Below, one piece after another: positions 35,401 through 40,169 of a stretch of DNA of 40,169 nt; position 1 is the stretch's first letter; every line of letters begins with the position of its first letter. Below the pieces are notes generated by a model. It had not been told where the DNA came from and made no database searches. It saw nothing but the letters and a program-made list of their open reading frames with translations. The DNA comes from an uncultured Bacteroidota bacterium (lineage in GTDB: Bacteria > Bacteroidota > Bacteroidia > Chitinophagales > Saprospiraceae): positions 1 to 40,169 of the forward strand of contig CAIVGO010000337.1 of assembly GCA_903905445.1 (NCBI GenBank). The letters are read 5' to 3'. Made by a program: the position numbers and the translations under genes.

Positions 35401-38400
35401 AATAATGTTGATTATCCGATTGTCAACAGCAAAGTTACCCTAAACAACACCGATTATGCTTATAGCGAATACAACATCAATACCGCTGCGGGAACTGTAA
35501 ATATTGGGGGCGACAGTTATAGCCTTACTGCTTCTCCGGCAAAAACCGTTTTAGAAAAAGGCGGCAACGAAACCATCAAGTTGAAAGTGCTGGAGCAATA
35601 TCCTGGCGGAACTTGTACGCTTGATGAAGGTAGTTTGCGTTTTGTAAACGGGCTCGCCGACGAAGTGAAAGATACCAATTTGGTTGCTATAAACGTCAAA
35701 CAAACTGGTAACCTGACCGGACCTTCCGGAAGCGCCTTGGCCAATCAGGCCATAAAAGTTCGTCTGACCCTTCAGCCCAGCATTTTGGCCCCGGTTTCCG
35801 AGGCATACTATCAGGAAGTGCATGCCACCACCACCAGCGCAACCGGTGAATATACAGTATCATTAGGGGTGGGGATCCGTGACACGACGGTAGGCGGAAC
35901 CTTTGCGGAGGTGCCCTGGTACCCGAGTTCCAATGCGCCTTATTTGAAAATAGAAGTGGATAAACAAAATAACGGCGTTTACACACAGGATGGCGCTGTT
36001 TTGCGGGTAAACCGTCCTGCCACCACGCATACCTATAAATTCAGGGTGGGCGATACCAACCCGGTGAGTCCTTATTACAAAACCTTGCAGGTAATTGCTA
36101 CGACCGCAGATGGGCGTCAGGGTTCAATCCAAAAAATTGCAGTAATCAATGGCACGCGTTCAAATGGCGAACGCTTCACTTCTTATTTGCCAGAGCGTCC
36201 CAGTTTAATTCTGCGCGACCCGCCAGGCGATGCGAGTTATGCCTATTTAGCAAAAGATTCGACCATTTGCGATATTTATTCCTTTGGTTGGACGAATGAA
36301 CAAGGCCTGACCTTAGACAATGAATTTGATGCCAAACCAGAACTCGTAACATTTACGGGTATCGGTGTAGGTACCATCCAGTCTGCAGAATCAGGAGTAG
36401 CAGGCGGTTTTAGCGCCTCCATTGTTCGTACCCAGGTAAAGGAAAGTGGTTACCAGGAATGCATGACCTTTAGCACCAATATTTCCACGAATGATGGCGA
36501 TCTGATCGTGGGGGGCGCGCAAGGGGGCGATGTGTACGTTGGAAAGGCGCAAAACATTATTTTTGGTACTTCCGACCGCGTTCAGGTAAACAATTGTGTG
36601 ATTCAAGCCGATCAGGTAATTACCTTCAAACCTGGAGGGGCTACTGTTTTCCGGTACTCTGAATATTACATTAAACGGTACTTAATCCCGTACCTCAATA
36701 ACTTGGCAATTGCCTACGATGGGGCTGGCATCACAGATAGCGCTACCATCATGCGCAATTCTGCAAAAAACTGGAAATCCCATCTTCAATTGAATGCTGA
36801 TACAAAAGCGAATGCCACGTTTGCTAAAAATTTCTCTTTTGATGCGGGTACTACCTACGAGGATGTAAGCAGTATTGCACGGGATGATTACGAAATTGAC
36901 GAGACAACCTTATCCGAATCAACTTCGTTTTTCCTCAACTCGGGATTTGATGTTTTCGGGGCAGGTGCCTCTCAAACCTATACGTTAGATTTAAACTTCA
37001 ATCAGGTTTGGCATGATGAAGATGTCACGTCAAAAGCAACCACGGTGGGTTATGTGTTGGCCGACGATGATCCAGGCGATGCTTTTTATGTGGATGTTTA
37101 CAACGATCCGGTATTCAAAACGCCCGTTTTCAAAATAAAATCGGGCCAGTCCTCTTGTCCGCATGAAGCAGGCACAGCCTCGCGCGACAAGCCGTCGATC
37201 GAGCCTTTGGCAGGATATCCCTTGCAAGCGATCAATATCCCATCCAAAGAAGCAGCCATTTTCAGGTTTAATTTGGGCAACAATAGTCAAACCTTCGAAA
37301 CACGCTCTTACAACTTTACCGCAACCGGAGAAGACAATCCGAACGGTGCGATCATCAAACTCAACGGCGCAGTGCTCAACGGGGATGCCGGTTATGAAGT
37401 GTCTTCCAATGGTTCTGTTCCCATCACCATTACCGTAGAACGCGGTCCCGTAGAATATGAATACAATGATTTAGTCCTGGAATTCGCTTCCGGCTGTGAA
37501 GCCGAACGCGCCGGGGCACTCGCCCTGGATCCGGCCGTTATGCCTGACTTTACAACGGTAGATACCTTGGCTTATTCCAGCCAAAACATCAGCGTAACAT
37601 TTGTTCGTCCATGCAGCGAGGTAGACATCGATTATCCACGTGAGAATTATGTGGTGCTGCGCGAAGATCTGGCCGTTACCCCCATCAATTCTACGGTGCG
37701 TGACATTATTGTTAACAACTATAGTTTGATCGATCCTAATTTCCAGGCGATTCGCGTACAATACCGACGCTCCGATGGAAACGGTATTTGGACAAATATC
37801 CTGGCACCCGCATCTGTGACTGGCTCTAACCCGCACGAACGCTGGAATACCAAAAATCAAGAATACATCGACTGGGTGGGCAGTCCTAAACCAGATACAC
37901 TCCAACCGATTTCAACCACATTTAAATGGGAAACAGCCGGTTTGGTAGATGGCAGCTACGAATTGCGGGCAATATCTGTTTGTACCGGAAACGCTGCGGG
38001 CATGGAAGGTTCTTCCTATTATATTCCAATCCGCATCGACCGCGACCCACCAAAAATTGTGTCTTTTGAACCATCCGATGGGGTGTATAACATCGGGGAC
38101 GAAATTTCGGTGACGTTCGACAAACCGCTAAATACGGCCTTGTTTGCTCCACCGACAGGCAATCCTTTTGGTAAAATAGACCTGTTTGATACTGCGCCTT
38201 TGGCTGGAACAGGGTTGATTGATGCAACGGTTACAGCATACGAGAACAAAATTTACATCGTTCCGAATGTGCTAAACAAGTTTATTGAAAACAAAATTTT
38301 GCGCCTCGAACTCAAAAATCTCAAAGATTTGGTGGGCAACAGCACGGGTGGCGTGCCTATGAAATGGCTGGGCAAAACGCCTGAGTTTTATGTGAACCGC

Positions 38401-40169
38401 AACGAATTAGGCTGGCTTACCGATTCCGTGGGTATGACGAAACGGGTCGAATACACCAAATCCATCGAGGTGAATATTGAAAACCGCGGTACAGCGCCAA
38501 CACCGTTCGAAATCAGGGACTATCCTTCCTGGGTGCGGGTAGTGCCAAATGCGGGGACTTTGGCGCCGAATGAGATCCGTCCAATCACGTTTACGGCCGA
38601 CTCTTCCCTCGCCTTTGGTTACTGGAAAGATTCGATCACCTTGCGCACCCTCACCGGCGTTGCACCACCCCTGGCCTTTATGGGCGGCGACGAACGTATT
38701 CCCCTGGGTGTACGCGTGGTATGCAGTCCGCCCGATTGGGACCTGGATCCTGCACAGTTTGAAAACAGCATGAACCTGGTCGTAAAACTGAATGTGCAGG
38801 GCACCATTTCTACCGATGTGGAAGACATTTTGGGCGCCTTCATCGGCGGACAATTGCGCGGACGTTCGAATGTGCAATATGTGCCGCAGGTGAGTACGGC
38901 CAACAATAAGGTTTATCTGGCTTACTTGACGGTGTTTGGTTCAGCCGCCGATTTGAATAAACCCATCAACCTGCAAATTTGGGACGCTTCGGCTTGTTTG
39001 CTGTATGGTACCGTGGTTGAAAATTACGGATTTATTCCGGATGGCATTGCGGGCGATGCGAACACCCCCGTTACCGCTACCACCAACAGCATGGTATTGC
39101 GTCAGATCCCGATTACGCCGGGCTGGAACTGGTTGTCGTTCAACCTCGCGTTCCCAAATCCTGCGATTACACCTGCTTTGAGCAGCCTGAAATACCCGGC
39201 CAATGACCTGATGAAGAGCCAAACTCAGTTTGCCAATTATTATGGCACTTCCTGGGTAGGTAGTTTGACTACCCTCGACAACCGCAAAATGTATCAATAC
39301 CGGGCCGATAAAGCCGATACCCTGCAATTGCTTGGACTTTGCCTGCCGGATACCATGTCGGTGTATGTCAAAACCGGCTGGAACTGGATCGGCTACCTGC
39401 CAGCCCATTCTTTGTCGGTCAACAGCGCATTGTCCACGCTCAAAAATGATGGTAAAATTCAGGCGGGCGACCTGATCAAGAGTAGAACGGGTTTTGCCCA
39501 ATACATTATCAACCCGGTGTACACAGGCTGGTTGGGTAACCTCGAATACCTGATGCCGCCGTATGGTTACCAATTAAAACTGACCAAACCGGGTGTTAAC
39601 AACGCCAAGTTGACTTACCCACCGCAATCGTTTAAAGGAGACAATAGTCAGGTAGCAGGCAGAGGTGGCCCAACACCTGCTTTCTGGACGATCGATCCAT
39701 CGCAATACGAAAGCAGCGCAACCCTGATCGGGATGTTGAGCGCCGATGGCGTAAATGCCACCGGACCCAACATGGAACTGGGCGCTTTTGTGGGCAATGA
39801 GGTACGGGGCGTTGCGCAGGCGATGTTTATTGAGCCGCTGAATAGTTACCAATTCTTCCTGACCTATTACGCCAATAACAACGGCGATTTGGTGCAGTTC
39901 AAATTGTTTAACAGCGACAATGGGCAGATTCACCCGCTGAACGAATCCATATTTTTCAACGCCGACAACCATCAGGGCAGTATTGATGCACCGATGCCGT
40001 TTACCTACAATGGCCTGACAGGCACCGAGGATGTGTTGAGCAGCCTGAGTTTTGAAGTGCGACCCAATCCGTTTAGCCAGGCGACCGAGATCCGTTTTGC
40101 TTTAAAACAGGCATCTCCAGTGGATGTAACCGTGACCGATCTGAATGGCCGCACCGTAGCACATTTTAC
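32497..40169 (+). CDS. Giant secreted surface protein with LamG/concanavalin-like domains and a C-terminal T9SS-type sorting domain, 3' truncated by window edge
   Basis: Frame is open from ATG 32497 to the window end (about 2557 codons; checked by spot translation). LamG-like NFNNFYAGLIDEFVVYN, YYWKFDEQLGD; terminal FEVRPNPFSQATEIRFALKQASPVDVTVTDLNGRTVAHF. Missing from the ORF track because no stop lies in the window. Confidence 0.9.
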   Translation, partial: MNKRFLGVVAALCAAITTLLAQSATTCLPPAANDYQGSVYLNYGFANNSFSTQYRVSGTVGQPLVETGLSATNITATGYWSQFLVPPLSPSASASQGDYLDRIQVNWQPNPLGAAPTGGYKLFRDGVYQALLDPNTFNYNDYNVIAGKAYKYSVKGVNEYGDGCATEAVGFQVPNGTVTGWVSTQNANAVNDVLVSLMPLQGYSLVFDAAAGTGAVGGAVAVDTTSGKKFFPLTGTQDYTITFWIKNKGNFSGTVMEFDGYPLEIKGYGDGIQVYLNGAAATNKVVFDAGTETAWHNIAVAHTGQVIRIYVDGNLKTLASVSLPTAPSTRFFIGNKFQSTSGWRGNLDELRIYHSRLNEIDLREVIAGTASSKTPNLKYYWKFDEQLGDKSFDIIHRVKLFFCGAYFSNAAFSNGDRSDIPLVSTSARTDSTGFYTIESASYGTGTTFVTRPSKNFYMRWAVQFLKNNKSYAALPDFALPPQSTLELTVYSDGPDPSTQTLLSKWWGPNRFSLKLTPQANDPVKSDLIIDINGGTGQGSKVGELSTGYAHLAFTIDSTSASSRTITTYINGVLSSTNVFSNVDGNWSDPDTRWVLGADRSGTGAYNDPNNFNNFYAGLIDEFVVYNSLLDVLSIQNHNLKARDMTENGLYAYFPLDEGEGYRLNNGGSFPLGFGEAYNIKWSNYAKFPKTQAHEFTPKSRQVTLNPSITSVDQVDYTDISTIPITGYVRYKNTDCFASGVEITNEGISFVPKVVTDSVGKFTIDVEPGKGFKLVPKYEDHNFVPALWEVNKVTTPIAGIVFNDITTRTVEVTVAGGDCKVSTLGNNLGTPYNSLKLQIKTADSDCFEQYGTMTSGTTYTFTNVPPFRQLNVGLFSHENNEIKDAIQSLGAITVDITKKDTAVEFIYRNPNPQVDIFEGLLENCTDLKYWDPALPQGALADMVINKVRRWEPPLPLGAAPNYSTNKVKYNNVDYPIVNSKVTLNNTDYAYSEYNINTAAGTVNIGGDSYSLTASPAKTVLEKGGNETIKLKVLEQYPGGTCTLDEGSLRFVNGLADEVKDTNLVAINVKQTGNLTGPSGSALANQAIKVRLTLQPSILAPVSEAYYQEVHATTTSATGEYTVSLGVGIRDTTVGGTFAEVPWYPSSNAPYLKIEVDKQNNGVYTQDGAVLRVNRPATTHTYKFRVGDTNPVSPYYKTLQVIATTADGRQGSIQKIAVINGTRSNGERFTSYLPERPSLILRDPPGDASYAYLAKDSTICDIYSFGWTNEQGLTLDNEFDAKPELVTFTGIGVGTIQSAESGVAGGFSASIVRTQVKESGYQECMTFSTNISTNDGDLIVGGAQGGDVYVGKAQNIIFGTSDRVQVNNCVIQADQVITFKPGGATVFRYSEYYIKRYLIPYLNNLAIAYDGAGITDSATIMRNSAKNWKSHLQLNADTKANATFAKNFSFDAGTTYEDVSSIARDDYEIDETTLSESTSFFLNSGFDVFGAGASQTYTLDLNFNQVWHDEDVTSKATTVGYVLADDDPGDAFYVDVYNDPVFKTPVFKIKSGQSSCPHEAGTASRDKPSIEPLAGYPLQAINIPSKEAAIFRFNLGNNSQTFETRSYNFTATGEDNPNGAIIKLNGAVLNGDAGYEVSSNGSVPITITVERGPVEYEYNDLVLEFASGCEAERAGALALDPAVMPDFTTVDTLAYSSQNISVTFVRPCSEVDIDYPRENYVVLREDLAVTPINSTVRDIIVNNYSLIDPNFQAIRVQYRRSDGNGIWTNILAPASVTGSNPHERWNTKNQEYIDWVGSPKPDTLQPISTTFKWETAGLVDGSYELRAISVCTGNAAGMEGSSYYIPIRIDRDPPKIVSFEPSDGVYNIGDEISVTFDKPLNTALFAPPTGNPFGKIDLFDTAPLAGTGLIDATVTAYENKIYIVPNVLNKFIENKILRLELKNLKDLVGNSTGGVPMKWLGKTPEFYVNRNELGWLTDSVGMTKRVEYTKSIEVNIENRGTAPTPFEIRDYPSWVRVVPNAGTLAPNEIRPITFTADSSLAFGYWKDSITLRTLTGVAPPLAFMGGDERIPLGVRVVCSPPDWDLDPAQFENSMNLVVKLNVQGTISTDVEDILGAFIGGQLRGRSNVQYVPQVSTANNKVYLAYLTVFGSAADLNKPINLQIWDASACLLYGTVVENYGFIPDGIAGDANTPVTATTNSMVLRQIPITPGWNWLSFNLAFPNPAITPALSSLKYPANDLMKSQTQFANYYGTSWVGSLTTLDNRKMYQYRADKADTLQLLGLCLPDTMSVYVKTGWNWIGYLPAHSLSVNSALSTLKNDGKIQAGDLIKSRTGFAQYIINPVYTGWLGNLEYLMPPYGYQLKLTKPGVNNAKLTYPPQSFKGDNSQVAGRGGPTPAFWTIDPSQYESSATLIGMLSADGVNATGPNMELGAFVGNEVRGVAQAMFIEPLNSYQFFLTYYANNNGDLVQFKLFNSDNGQIHPLNESIFFNADNHQGSIDAPMPFTYNGLTGTEDVLSSLSFEVRPNPFSQATEIRFALKQASPVDVTVTDLNGRTVAHF

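Overview
The window looks like Bacteroidota DNA, possibly Saprospiria (inferred from T9SS-type protein, System II CcsBA, and gene style). Its centre (about 7.9-25.5 kb) is a multiheme electron-transfer locus made of two converging transcription units that share a strong terminator hairpin at 12561-12595. The + unit encodes a cytochrome-b-like protein, a 10-CxxCH cytochrome and a fused CcsB/CcsA cytochrome c maturase. The - unit encodes a second cytochrome-b-like protein, a membrane-anchored FAD/ferredoxin-like oxidoreductase, a 23-CxxCH cytochrome, a 2140-aa cytochrome with about 85 CxxCH motifs, a predicted outer-membrane beta-barrel and a lipoprotein. The giant cytochrome is built from nested repeats with an exact 444-bp/148-aa, 6-heme period. 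I propose this as a complete inner-membrane-to-surface electron conduit; that function is inference. A second compact system is at 27.2-30.9 kb: an OmpR-type two-component system lies between a lipoprotein rubrerythrin and a DUF2231 membrane protein, and the promoters of those two genes share an operator at identical spacing from the -7 element. The flanks hold SRPBCC, Fic, PIN plus small ORF, a sortilin/VPS10-like protein, LolA-like, DUF481, an esterase, dispersed intergenic repeats, a tail-collar-like protein, and a giant LamG/T9SS surface protein that runs off the window end and is missing from the ORF track. No rRNA, tRNA, CRISPR array or transposase was recognised. All motif counts are by eye.
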